From: CAIVAT01 sp964525995
GTDB taxonomy: Bacteria; Bacteroidota; Bacteroidia; Bacteroidales; FEN-979
Direction of reading: 5' to 3'
Assembly: GCA_964525995.1 (NCBI GenBank)
Contig: CAZGIM010000018.1
Span: forward strand, 18,866-82,865
Length of the DNA: 64,000 nt
Shown: piece by piece, positions 15,457 through 23,453 of the stretch
How the letters are laid out: every line of letters starts with the position of its first letter
How positions within the stretch are numbered: position 1 is the stretch's first letter
Program-made: the position numbers and the translations under genes
The notes under the pieces: generated by a model
The model's input: only the letters and a program-made list of their open reading frames with translations
What the model was told of the DNA's origin: nothing
Databases searched by the model: none

Positions 15457-18400
15457 ATGAAAAGATTTTCTACTATTTTAATTTTCCTTCTGCTGATAGA
15501 GGCGGGCTATACCCAGACGGTGACCAACGTGGGTACCGACTTCTGGATTGCATTTCCTGATAATGGGGGAATGGCGACAATTGAGTTATTTATTTCGTCC
15601 AATTACACCACCTCCGGAACTGTAACTTCTGCTTACCCGGGTGTCGATCAAACTTTCACCGTGATCCCCGGCTCCGTTACCAAATTGACACTCCCAGGCG
15701 GAGTGGAACTTACTTCATATATTGAAGATAAGGGCATTCATGTAACTTCCAACGATCCCATTTCCCTTTACGGGCTGAATAAATATCCTGCATCGACCGA
15801 TGCATTTCTTGCGCTTCCGGCAAATGCCCTGGGAACGGATTATAGAATCATGACCTACAAAGTGACGCCCGGAAGTTTTGGAACCAGTTTCAGCGCGGTC
15901 GCTACACAGGATGGAACTGTCCTTACCATCTTTAACCATCAAACGGGTTCAACCTCCAATATCACGTTGAATCAGGGACAAACTTATGTCACAACACACT
16001 CCTTTCAGGGGAATGATGTGACCGGATCAAGAATTCAGTCCAACTTCCCGGTTGCCGTATTCGGATCCCACCAATGTGTGAATATTCCTGCATACTGCAT
16101 ATCGTGCGACCATATTGTCGAACAGATGTTCCCATATTATTCATGGGGGAAAAACTTCGTCACCGTACCGCTGGCCGGTCGTGACGACAACGGAGATGTT
16201 TTCAGGATCGTGGCAGCCTCCGACGGCACCGATATTTCGATTAACGGAACCAACGTCGCAACCATCAATGCCGGTGATTATTATGAAACACTACTCACTG
16301 GATATAATGCTATTACAACCTCCCAGGCAACCCTTCTTGCACAATTTGCCAAAGGACATAGTTGTACGGGAACCAACCTGGGTGATCCTTTTATGATGCT
16401 GATCCCTCCGAGAGAGCAGTTTTTAACGAACTACACGGTGGCAACGGTCCAGGGATTTGCCTCGCATTGGGTCAATGTGGTTGCTCCCGGTAATGCGCTA
16501 AATGCAATTTACCAGGATGGTGTGCTGATTCCAGCATCTGCCTTTACCCCGATCGGGACAACCGGTTTTTATGGAGCCCAGCGATCTGTTGCCGAGGGAT
16601 CGCACACTTTTAACAGCTCCATTCCTTTCGGCGTGTTTTCATATGGCTGGAACCCTTCCGATTCCTATGGCTACCCGGGCGGCTGTTCCCTGTCGCCTGT
16701 CGGAACCGTAACCAACGTGACCCTCTCCCCGCCTTCAGCCAGCGGGATTCTTAATGTTTCCACCCTATGTTTCACGGCCCATGTCACCGATAATTACAAT
16801 AATCCCGTTGCAGGCGTGCTCGTCAATTTCAACATCAGCGGATTAGGGCCCCTGATCGGTAATGCCTATACCGATGCATTAGGAGATGCTCAATATTGCT
16901 ATGCACGAACGGGCACTACTCCGGGTATCGACAACATCTATGCGGAATGTTTCGGCTTCATCTCATCCACTTCCACGGCAAATTGGACTTACATTCCTCC
17001 TCCCTGCATCAATCCTGCCGATCCGGGATCCATCGGCGAAAGTCAGACCTTTTGTGGCAGCTTCGTTCCCGCACCGCTGACCAGTATCTTGCTTCCGTCG
17101 GGCCAAACCGGGAACCTTGAATATAAATGGCAGATGTCGACAACGGGGCCCGAAGCCGGTTTCGTCGATATCCCGGCATCCAATACACCCGACTATGCTC
17201 CCGGAACCGTTTCACAGACCACCTGGTTTAAAAGGATTGCCCGGGTCGATTGTATGCCCGATTGGATCGGCGCTGTCGAAACCGGAGCCCTGAAAATAAC
17301 CGTAATAATCCCTGTAACTCCCTCCCTGACCATCATCGTCGATCATTCCCAGGTTTGCACGGGAGAAGTCGTTATGGCTACGGCAACTCCAATCGGGGGC
17401 GGAAACAATCCGGTCTATCAGTGGCAGCTTAACGGCAATCCGGTCGGAACTAACAACCCTGATTACTTCTTTACCCCAGACGATGGCGATATCCTGACCT
17501 GCCTTCTCTTCTCCTCTGTAACCTGTACTACCACCAATCCCGTGACCAGCAACCAGCAACAGATCAGTGTCCTCCCCCTGTTGCCGGTCGGGATCACCAT
17601 TTCCGCTTCGGCCAACCCGGTCTGCGAGGGAATCCCGGTCACTTTCACAGCCAGTGCAGTGAATCCCGGATCAAATCCCGCGTTTCAATGGATGGTAAAC
17701 GGGATCCCTGCCGGTTCCAATTTACCAAACTTCCTTTTCGCCCCGGGTAACGGCGATGCAATCACCTGTCAACTCACTGCCTCAGGTCTTTGTACCACCG
17801 GGAATCCTGCTTCGAGCAACATGATCACGATCTCTTTATTGCCTCTTCCCGATGTAACCTTTACCTGCTGCTTCGACGATAAGACCACGGTAAATGCCCA
17901 GCCATTCAAGCTTAAGGGCGGACTTCCGTTAGGGGGAACGTATTCCGGTCCGGGGGTGAACTCCGTCACCGCCCTCTTCACTCCATCAATAGCCGGCCCC
18001 GGAACCCACACCATCACTTACACCTACACAAATGCTCTTGGTTGTCAATCATCCAAAAATTCACTCATTCACGCATTCACTCAATCACTCATTCCTTGTG
18101 GCAACGATCTTGTCGATATTCGTGACGGCCGTTCCTATCCTACCGTCCGGATCGGCTCGCAATGCTGGATGCAAGCCAACCTCGACTATGGGATGGCAAT
18201 TCCCGGATCAATCCATCAGATGGATAACTGCATTCCTGAAAAATACACCGGTAATCCATCTATTCTATATGGTACCTCATCATTTTACCAGTGGGATGAG
18301 CTTCTTCTTTATGAGCCTGATCCCGGTAGCCAGGGTTTGTGTCCCCCCGGATGGCACATTCCCTCCGAAAGCGACTGGAATGTGCTTTTTACCTATTACA

Positions 18401-18648
18401 AGGGACAAAGCCGCGCCGGAGAAGCATTATGGGATCCTTACCTGAACGGATTTACCGCACAACCCAACGGAGTATTCTATCAAAATATCCTTTGGAGTTA
18501 TCATGATTTTGCCGTGATATTCTGGTCTTCCACTGTTGTGGATGCCACACGCGCCTGGTCGCACGGGATGAACGGTATCGACTTTTCGGTGTCATCCTAT
18601 CCGGCCATGAAGGCGGATGCTTTTCCAGTACGGTGCCTTCAGGATTAA
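15457..18648 (+). CDS. Large surface protein: IgGFc-binding-like head, Ig-like repeats, FISUMP end
   Basis: The 1063-residue protein has a signal peptide (ILIFLLLIEAGYTQ). Residues about 20-400 resemble the IgGFc-binding N-terminal domain (VGTDFWIAFPDNG, VHVTSNDPISLYGLN-type segments, AVFGSHQCVNIPAYCISCDH). Residues about 415-515 are an invasin-like Ig domain (NNPVAGVLVNFNISG). Two similar Ig-like repeats follow (NPVYQWQLNGNPVGTNNPDY and NPAFQWMVNGIPAGSNLPNF). The last about 180 residues are a FISUMP domain (TVRIGSQCWMQANLDYG, LCPPGWHIPSESDWNVLF, FPVRCLQD), a C-type-lectin-like fold. A four-copy 8-bp repeat (18061-18092) sits just before FISUMP. I infer an adhesin. Its stop overlaps that of the convergent aldolase gene. 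Confidence 0.88.
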   Translation: MKRFSTILIFLLLIEAGYTQTVTNVGTDFWIAFPDNGGMATIELFISSNYTTSGTVTSAYPGVDQTFTVIPGSVTKLTLPGGVELTSYIEDKGIHVTSNDPISLYGLNKYPASTDAFLALPANALGTDYRIMTYKVTPGSFGTSFSAVATQDGTVLTIFNHQTGSTSNITLNQGQTYVTTHSFQGNDVTGSRIQSNFPVAVFGSHQCVNIPAYCISCDHIVEQMFPYYSWGKNFVTVPLAGRDDNGDVFRIVAASDGTDISINGTNVATINAGDYYETLLTGYNAITTSQATLLAQFAKGHSCTGTNLGDPFMMLIPPREQFLTNYTVATVQGFASHWVNVVAPGNALNAIYQDGVLIPASAFTPIGTTGFYGAQRSVAEGSHTFNSSIPFGVFSYGWNPSDSYGYPGGCSLSPVGTVTNVTLSPPSASGILNVSTLCFTAHVTDNYNNPVAGVLVNFNISGLGPLIGNAYTDALGDAQYCYARTGTTPGIDNIYAECFGFISSTSTANWTYIPPPCINPADPGSIGESQTFCGSFVPAPLTSILLPSGQTGNLEYKWQMSTTGPEAGFVDIPASNTPDYAPGTVSQTTWFKRIARVDCMPDWIGAVETGALKITVIIPVTPSLTIIVDHSQVCTGEVVMATATPIGGGNNPVYQWQLNGNPVGTNNPDYFFTPDDGDILTCLLFSSVTCTTTNPVTSNQQQISVLPLLPVGITISASANPVCEGIPVTFTASAVNPGSNPAFQWMVNGIPAGSNLPNFLFAPGNGDAITCQLTASGLCTTGNPASSNMITISLLPLPDVTFTCCFDDKTTVNAQPFKLKGGLPLGGTYSGPGVNSVTALFTPSIAGPGTHTITYTYTNALGCQSSKNSLIHAFTQSLIPCGNDLVDIRDGRSYPTVRIGSQCWMQANLDYGMAIPGSIHQMDNCIPEKYTGNPSILYGTSSFYQWDELLLYEPDPGSQGLCPPGWHIPSESDWNVLFTYYKGQSRAGEALWDPYLNGFTAQPNGVFYQNILWSYHDFAVIFWSSTVVDATRAWSHGMNGIDFSVSSYPAMKADAFPVRCLQD
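18061..18092 (+). repeat. Four-copy 8-bp tandem repeat inside the surface protein gene
   Basis: Units are TCACTCAT, TCACGCAT, TCACTCAA and TCACTCAT. The unit length is not a multiple of three, so gain or loss of one copy shifts the frame immediately upstream of the FISUMP module. Confidence 0.9.
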
Positions 18649-19676
18649 AAGTTCACCTGCGCCAGACTTTTCAACACTTGTTCGACCTGTTCCACCATCT
18701 CTTCTGTGAAATCGAGATGGGTTACAAAACGGATTCCCCGGGGATCGAGGCTCATGGCATGAATGTCGTTCTCTTTCAGGCGGTCAAGGAATTCCCGGGC
18801 GCTCCACCGGGTACCCAGTTTGAAAATTACGATGTTGGTTTCAACCGGATAGACTGTCTCCACGTAGGGCATCGATTTCAGAACTTCACCCAGGTATCGT
18901 GCACGCGCATGATCTTCGGCTAAACGCGTGATGTTATGATCCAGGGCATAAATTCCGGCTGCGGCCAGGTACCCTGCCTGCCGCATTCCGCCACCGAAGG
19001 CTTTCCGCACCCTGCGACCCTGTTTAATAAACGATTTATCCCCGATCAGCAGTGATCCGACCGGAGCACCCAGTCCTTTTGATAAACAAATGGAAACGGA
19101 ATCGACGACTGATCCAAATTGAGCAGGCGTACCACCCGTTGCAGCAAGGGCATTGAATAACCGGGCGCCATCGAGGTGGAATTTCAGGTCTTGTTTGCGG
19201 CAAACCGCTGAAATCTGCTCCAACTCCCCGAAATCATAACAGGCCCCACCCCCTTTATTCATAGTGTTTTCCACCTCTACCAGACTGGTCAGTGGCCGAT
19301 GCGGATCTGATTCGGGATTAATATGCTCTTCCACTTCACGGGCTGTGATTAGTCCGCGAGGGCCGTCGAGCAGGCATACCGAAACCCCCGAATTGCGCAT
19401 CATTCCTCCTCCCTCGTAATAATAAACATGCGAAAAACGGTGACAGATCACCTCATCGCCGGGCCGGGTATGCACATTGATGGCAATCTGATTGGTCATG
19501 GTGCCAGATGGACAGAATAAAGCGGCTTCCATTCCGAACATTTCGGCAGCTTTTTCTTCCAGGGCATTCACGGTAGGATCATCACCCAATACATCGTCGC
19601 CTACCCGCGCAGCCATCATGGCTTCGAGCATCGGTTTCGTGGGACGGGTTACGGTATCGCTTCTAAGATCGATCAT
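18645..19676 (-). CDS. ltaE: Low-specificity L-threonine aldolase
   Basis: The 343-residue PLP enzyme begins MIDLRSDTVTRPT, the canonical start of the threonine aldolase family. It has GDDVLGDDPTVNALE, FCPSGTMTNQIA (phosphate-binding turn), HLDGARLFNA (Asp 169, holding the PLP pyridine nitrogen) and the Schiff-base Lys 200 in CLSKGLGAPVGS. The enzyme splits threonine or allo-threonine to glycine and acetaldehyde in the cytoplasm. Length is normal. It stands alone; its stop codon overlaps that of the convergent surface protein gene by three bases. Confidence 0.95.
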   Translation of the reverse strand: MIDLRSDTVTRPTKPMLEAMMAARVGDDVLGDDPTVNALEEKAAEMFGMEAALFCPSGTMTNQIAINVHTRPGDEVICHRFSHVYYYEGGGMMRNSGVSVCLLDGPRGLITAREVEEHINPESDPHRPLTSLVEVENTMNKGGGACYDFGELEQISAVCRKQDLKFHLDGARLFNALAATGGTPAQFGSVVDSVSICLSKGLGAPVGSLLIGDKSFIKQGRRVRKAFGGGMRQAGYLAAAGIYALDHNITRLAEDHARARYLGEVLKSMPYVETVYPVETNIVIFKLGTRWSAREFLDRLKENDIHAMSLDPRGIRFVTHLDFTEEMVEQVEQVLKSLAQVNF

Positions 19677-19921
19677 TGAATTTACGATTTAACGGGTTAT
19701 CAAAAATTATATATTTACGGGATTCAATATCAGTATTTCAAACTAATTGAGAACCGCTACTTCTGAAGCGTTAATGCTCAAAATTTTGGTTGCAAGATAC
19801 ATATAATCCCGATGAAGTAAATCCTTTGTAAGTAGAGGTCAAACTTAAAGAGTCAATCAAATTTAGTATTTCCGGTTACAGTCTCTAAATCATTATAACC
19901 CTAACAGTTTCGTTAAGAATA

Positions 19922-19952
19922 TTGACTTTTGACTTTGGCGATCGTACCTTTA
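19922..19952 (+). promoter_or_regulatory. Predicted promoter of gene 19966
   Basis: TTG (19922-19924), 20 bases, then TACCTTTA (19945-19952), one mismatch from TAnnTTTG. The ATG follows 13 bases later. Confidence 0.55.
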
Positions 19953-19965
19953 AGCAAAAAAAGTC

Positions 19966-20391
19966 ATGGAAAAACCACATCGAATGGCCCAGATTTATGG
20001 TTATACCACTTGTCTGGTCGCCGTGATCACCTTCCTGATCTGTCTGGCCAATCTCATTCCGGCAATTATGGATTTGGGTGATCCCATGCACTCCGGGAGT
20101 ATCTTCGTCCCGGCAAACACGCCCAGCCTTGCCTCTTTCGAAAACTTTAAGATGGATATCCTGAAATCGAATGCAAAGGAAGGGGAACAATCATCACCGG
20201 GATACGTTCCCGACGATAAGACGTTGCGGGCAATGTACCAGGCCGCGGTTGACGACCGGATCACCGCTTCCAAGCATAACACCAACAGGACCATCATGGT
20301 ATCGGGACTGATCCTGGTGATCAGCGTGATCCTCTTTGCCGTGCACTGGATCTGGATGCGGAAGCTGGCGAAAACTGTCACTGCAGCCTGA
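19966..20391 (+). CDS. Two-TM membrane protein of unknown function
   Basis: The 141-residue protein has hydrophobic segments at about 14-34 and 110-131 with a soluble about 75-residue loop between them. This gives a hairpin with both ends on the same side. No family motif is recognised; residues such as VPANTPSLASFENFKMDIL give no functional hint. It has its own promoter, and its 3' end overlaps the convergent GIN-domain gene by 14 bases. Confidence 0.7.
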   Translation: MEKPHRMAQIYGYTTCLVAVITFLICLANLIPAIMDLGDPMHSGSIFVPANTPSLASFENFKMDILKSNAKEGEQSSPGYVPDDKTLRAMYQAAVDDRITASKHNTNRTIMVSGLILVISVILFAVHWIWMRKLAKTVTAA

Positions 20392-21088
20392 GTTTCTTCA
20401 GCGTCCTGATATCCGACCTGATATCGATCAAATCTGATAAAAGTGCGTTATTGGAATTCAACCCGGCACAACCCAAAACAAGAGTTCCTTCACCGCGGAT
20501 ATTCAATCCCAGCGTATCGAATCTGTTGGTGCCATCGAGGGTGATGAATTCACTTCCGGTTGCATTGTTGGTATTAAGCAAGAAAGAACCTATTTTACAA
20601 TTCTCAACGATCAGAGAATAAACGCTGCATGTTGAAATGTTCAGCGATTCCTGGTCAATGCCCCTGAGGGTAAGGCCTCTCAGGTTGTAACAAGCCACCG
20701 AACATACTGAAGGAACAACCAGTACCACTTCAATGAATTTTTCTTTCTCGCCGGTCAGTATCAGTTGAAGTTTGGATCCCTGGTACCATATTTTTTTCGT
20801 TTTCACAAGATCGATGTTACACCATACTGAAAAACGATCGCCCTTTTGCAGTATCACGCTGACATTATTTTTTGCGATGATCTCGAGATCCCTGAACGAT
20901 GTCAATGGAATTGCAGCATGTTTTCCAACGTTGTTTCCAGGACGGCTATCAGCATCATAAAACCCCAGCCGTGATTTGCGGCCATTCGCAATATCATCAA
21001 CTGCCCGCGCGCAGATGACTTCGAAAATCACAAACCAGGTGGTGATGACCACTCCCATGATGATCAGTAAAACACTACTCTTTTTCAT
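20378..21088 (-). CDS. Membrane-anchored GIN/DUF2807-like protein at the end of the ABC-GntR operon
   Basis: From the ATG at 21088 the protein has 236 residues: one N-terminal membrane helix (KKSSVLLIIMGVVITTWFVI) then a strand-rich exported part. SFRDLEIIAKNNVSVILQKG is the typical opening of GIN (DUF2807) domains, and the rest repeats short beta-helix-like strands (GLTLRGIDQESLNISTCSVY, LIVENCKIGSFLLN). The start overlaps the gntR 3' end by 14 bases, so it is translationally coupled. GIN proteins often accompany YtrA-type GntR regulators and ABC exporters in Bacteroidota; their role is unclear. Confidence 0.7.
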   Translation of the reverse strand: MKKSSVLLIIMGVVITTWFVIFEVICARAVDDIANGRKSRLGFYDADSRPGNNVGKHAAIPLTSFRDLEIIAKNNVSVILQKGDRFSVWCNIDLVKTKKIWYQGSKLQLILTGEKEKFIEVVLVVPSVCSVACYNLRGLTLRGIDQESLNISTCSVYSLIVENCKIGSFLLNTNNATGSEFITLDGTNRFDTLGLNIRGEGTLVLGCAGLNSNNALLSDLIDIRSDIRTLKKLRLQ

Positions 21089-21482
21089 TGCCGGAGATAT
21101 TATTTCTTGATTTGAGTTCCTTGTTGAATTGTTGATACCGCTCGGAGAGCTCATCGAAGCCGATGTTCATCAGCGATAGCTGACGAAAAATACGGGGGAG
21201 TTCATGCCCCACAAAATACTCCTTCCGCATGCTCCTGATCCGTTCCACAGCATCGGAAGTGATGAAATGGCCCACTCCGCGCCGGTTCTGGATAATGCCC
21301 CTTTGCTGCAACTGCTCATAAGCCCGCATCACCGTGTTGGGATTGACCTGAAGGTCGACTGCCAGTTCCCTGACCGAAGGAATCCGCTCCTCTTGTTTCC
21401 AGGCGTCTTCCAGAATGTGATCCTCCACATAATCGACGATCTGGAGATATATGGTCTGCCTGTCGTTGAATTCCATGGTCAT
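21075..21482 (-). CDS. GntR-family regulator, YtrA subfamily
   Basis: The 135-residue protein is short for GntR factors, as in the YtrA branch. The winged HTH spans residues about 8-75: IYLQIVDYVEDHIL, RIPSVRELAVDLQVNPNTV, MRAYEQLQQRGIIQNRRGVG. The C-terminal tail is a dimerising helical segment, not a ligand domain. YtrA proteins repress linked ABC transporter operons. Here it is the third gene behind an ATPase and a permease, and an AGTGTA...TACACC palindrome (23141-23164) resembling the published YtrA operator lies at the operon's transcript start. The start could also be the Met two codons in. Confidence 0.92.
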   Translation of the reverse strand: MTMEFNDRQTIYLQIVDYVEDHILEDAWKQEERIPSVRELAVDLQVNPNTVMRAYEQLQQRGIIQNRRGVGHFITSDAVERIRSMRKEYFVGHELPRIFRQLSLMNIGFDELSERYQQFNKELKSRNNISGNEKE

Positions 21483-21485
21483 GGC

Positions 21486-22271
21486 TTAGATCTCCCGTTC
21501 TTTTAACCTTAAAAATGCCACGACATACATTCCCGCAGCGAAGATCATCCACATCGTGATATTAAGTTTCTGGATTATTGCCGGAATCATGATCGTGGTA
21601 TAAGAACCTCCACTTTTTACTGAAAAATAGGTCAGGTGATCGCCAACAACAAAATAAACATAATTAAATGCCAGCGTTTTAGTAAGATTGAGCATCAGCA
21701 AATGTTGAGCATAGTAATAGCCCACAAACAGTGAAATGATGAGGAGTATCATGATCTGAAACTGGTATTTCCGGAATCGGACTGCCGAGTACAGCGCTAT
21801 TGGTTGTACCAGGAGAAAAAGCATTATGGTCGGCATAAAAAAGGCATAGGCTGATTCATGCAGCGACTCCGGACCCCGCCAGATTTCTTTAATAGAAATT
21901 GCATGATCGAAAATATTCAGGGTGATCCATGCCGAGAAATAATATATGCAGGTAAAAAGAGGCACGAATAATACCAGTCCATACAAAAGCCCGATCGAAA
22001 ACTTCTCTGTCAGAGAAGCAGGTAACATCAGGGTTGATGAGGCATTCCCGAAATCGGACCACGACCTGAAGATCCTTGCGGAGATCAGCGTGCCGGCGAT
22101 ACACAAAGCGAAGGAATAAAATGCAAGGATCATCTTGTATCCCCCAACCATCGAAAGATAGACCATCAGGATGATCAGGATACCGTAAGCAATGGTGTAC
22201 GATTTCCATGAACCGGCTCCATGAAACCGTATTTGTTGCCAAAAGCGTTTCAGACTGAATTTTGTGTTCAT
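21486..22271 (-). CDS. ABC transporter permease subunit, six-TM
   Basis: The 261-residue integral membrane protein has about six hydrophobic segments (around 28-47, 50-68, 94-122, 140-163, 170-190 and 232-252). Its start overlaps the ATPase stop by four bases (ATGA), so it is the membrane partner of the 22268 gene. Sequence is divergent from classic ABC-2 permeases, as is usual for YtrC/D-like subunits. The ATPase-permease pair probably handles an antimicrobial or cell-envelope compound, by analogy only. Confidence 0.8.
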   Translation of the reverse strand: MNTKFSLKRFWQQIRFHGAGSWKSYTIAYGILIILMVYLSMVGGYKMILAFYSFALCIAGTLISARIFRSWSDFGNASSTLMLPASLTEKFSIGLLYGLVLFVPLFTCIYYFSAWITLNIFDHAISIKEIWRGPESLHESAYAFFMPTIMLFLLVQPIALYSAVRFRKYQFQIMILLIISLFVGYYYAQHLLMLNLTKTLAFNYVYFVVGDHLTYFSVKSGGSYTTIMIPAIIQKLNITMWMIFAAGMYVVAFLRLKEREI

Positions 22272-23119
22272 AATACCGGGATTTCGGAATGAAGAAGATG
22301 TGTTATTTTTTCAGGTACTTCAAGAGCGCCATTGAAAAGGGTTTCAATGTCAACAGGGCCAGGTTCATTATCAAAGTTGGGGAGGATGCAGGCATGACCC
22401 ATTTCGGTATTCCAGGAATACAGTAAACCAGTCATTTCCGTCCTCGTTACCGACCTTTGAAATTTAAGTCTCGATCCGATGAAGTCGAGCGACTGATGGA
22501 TCATGATGCGGCGGCCGGAAAGGATCAGCACATGGTCGATAAGACTTTGAAGATCCCTTACCTGATGGGTCGAAAGAATGATGGTGCGGTCTTCGGAAAA
22601 GGCTGCGGCAAGAAGGCTTCTGAAGGTAGCTTTTGATGGTATATCGAGTCCGTTGGTCGGCTCATCGAGAAACAGATAACGTGTATTGCAGGCCAGCGCG
22701 AAGGCGATCATGATTTTCTTCTTCTGGCCATATGAAAGCTTGTTCAGCTTTCTGACGGAGTTCACCTCAAGGCATTCCATGGCCCGTGTAAACTGTTCCC
22801 TGCTGAATCGCGGATAAAAAGGAGCATACAGGCGTACAAGGCTTTCGGCATTTATCAGTGGTAAATAGATTTCTTCAGGCAACAAGAAAATATCCTGTAA
22901 AAAACCGGGATGACGTTGCCGGGGGATCCAATGATCCAGAAAGACCTCGCCTCTTTTCGGGAAAGATAATCCGCACATTATTTTCAGAAGAGTAGTCTTT
23001 CCGGCGCCGTTCTTACCAAGAAGTCCGTAGATGTGACCCGGCTGCATGTCAGGGTTCAGGCCGGCGAAGAGACTTTCACGCTTGCTGTACCAGAAATCAA
23101 GATTGCGAATGGTGATCAT
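22268..23119 (-). CDS. ABC transporter ATP-binding protein
   Basis: The 283-residue ATPase has Walker A GLLGKNGAGKTTLLKI (about 33-48), a Q-loop FLLPEEIYLP, a signature LSYGQKKKIMI (a variant of LSGGQ), Walker B YLFLDEPTNGLD and the H-switch ILSTHQVRDL. It belongs to the CcmA/YtrB-like type with a C-terminal extension of about 70 residues. It is the first gene of the operon ATPase-permease-GntR-GIN and has a clear promoter and operator. Confidence 0.93.
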   Translation of the reverse strand: MITIRNLDFWYSKRESLFAGLNPDMQPGHIYGLLGKNGAGKTTLLKIMCGLSFPKRGEVFLDHWIPRQRHPGFLQDIFLLPEEIYLPLINAESLVRLYAPFYPRFSREQFTRAMECLEVNSVRKLNKLSYGQKKKIMIAFALACNTRYLFLDEPTNGLDIPSKATFRSLLAAAFSEDRTIILSTHQVRDLQSLIDHVLILSGRRIMIHQSLDFIGSRLKFQRSVTRTEMTGLLYSWNTEMGHACILPNFDNEPGPVDIETLFNGALEVPEKITHLLHSEIPVL

Positions 23120-23140
23120 GATCCGTATATTTAGTGTGTT

Positions 23141-23164
23141 AGTGTATTAATGTATTAATACACC
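23141..23164 (-). promoter_or_regulatory. Putative GntR (YtrA-type) operator
   Basis: AGTGTA (23141-23146), 12 bases, TACACC (23159-23164), with an inner perfect palindrome TGTATTAATACA (23151-23162). It begins at the predicted transcription start and covers about the first 22 transcribed bases, a good place for repression. It also lies in four imperfect 8-bp units (23131-23162). The published B. subtilis YtrA operator is AGTGTA-N13-TACACT. Confidence 0.65.
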
Positions 23165-23165
23165 A

Positions 23166-23195
23166 CAAAGATAATACTGAAAAATGAAAAGTCAA
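23166..23195 (-). promoter_or_regulatory. Promoter of the ABC-GntR-GIN operon
   Basis: On the minus strand TTG (23195-23193), 19 bases, then TATCTTTG (23173-23166), a perfect -7 box. Predicted start near 23163, 44 bases before the ATG at 23119. Confidence 0.75.
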
Positions 23196-23212
23196 GAAAA
23201 ATTTCAGAATGC

Positions 23213-23373
23213 GTGATATTTTTAAAAATGCTTGACATACTGGTCAGGACCAATGCCCCAGGATCCTACCAAAAATCCATCGATTTGTCTGATCTTCCCG
23301 GTGGCATCTACACCCTTCAACTCCGTGCAGGCAGCCAGTTCCTGGTGAAAAAAATCCTGAAAGTACAAGACTT
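23213..23373 (+). pseudogene. Remnant of a T9SS sorting tail, near-copy of the subtilisin's tail
   Basis: The frame reads MLDILVRTNAPGSYQKS, then IDLSDLPGGIYTLQLRAG and SQFLVKKILKVQD. It matches the end of the subtilisin at 23454 (GSYEKSVDMTHLPCGIYTLQ, LLVKKLLKLQD) at protein level and, over about 110 bases, closely at DNA level (23261-23373 against 25470-25580). No body domain precedes it, and the frame runs on past the expected stop, where the copy in the intact gene has TGA. It is probably the leftover of a duplicated protease gene or of another T9SS gene. Confidence 0.8.
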
Positions 23374-23453
23374 AGCTGTATTTTTTGTTATTTTGTCTTT
23401 CCTCTTTCTGATCTGGGGACAAAAAATCAGCTTTATCTTAAAAACTTTCTGCC

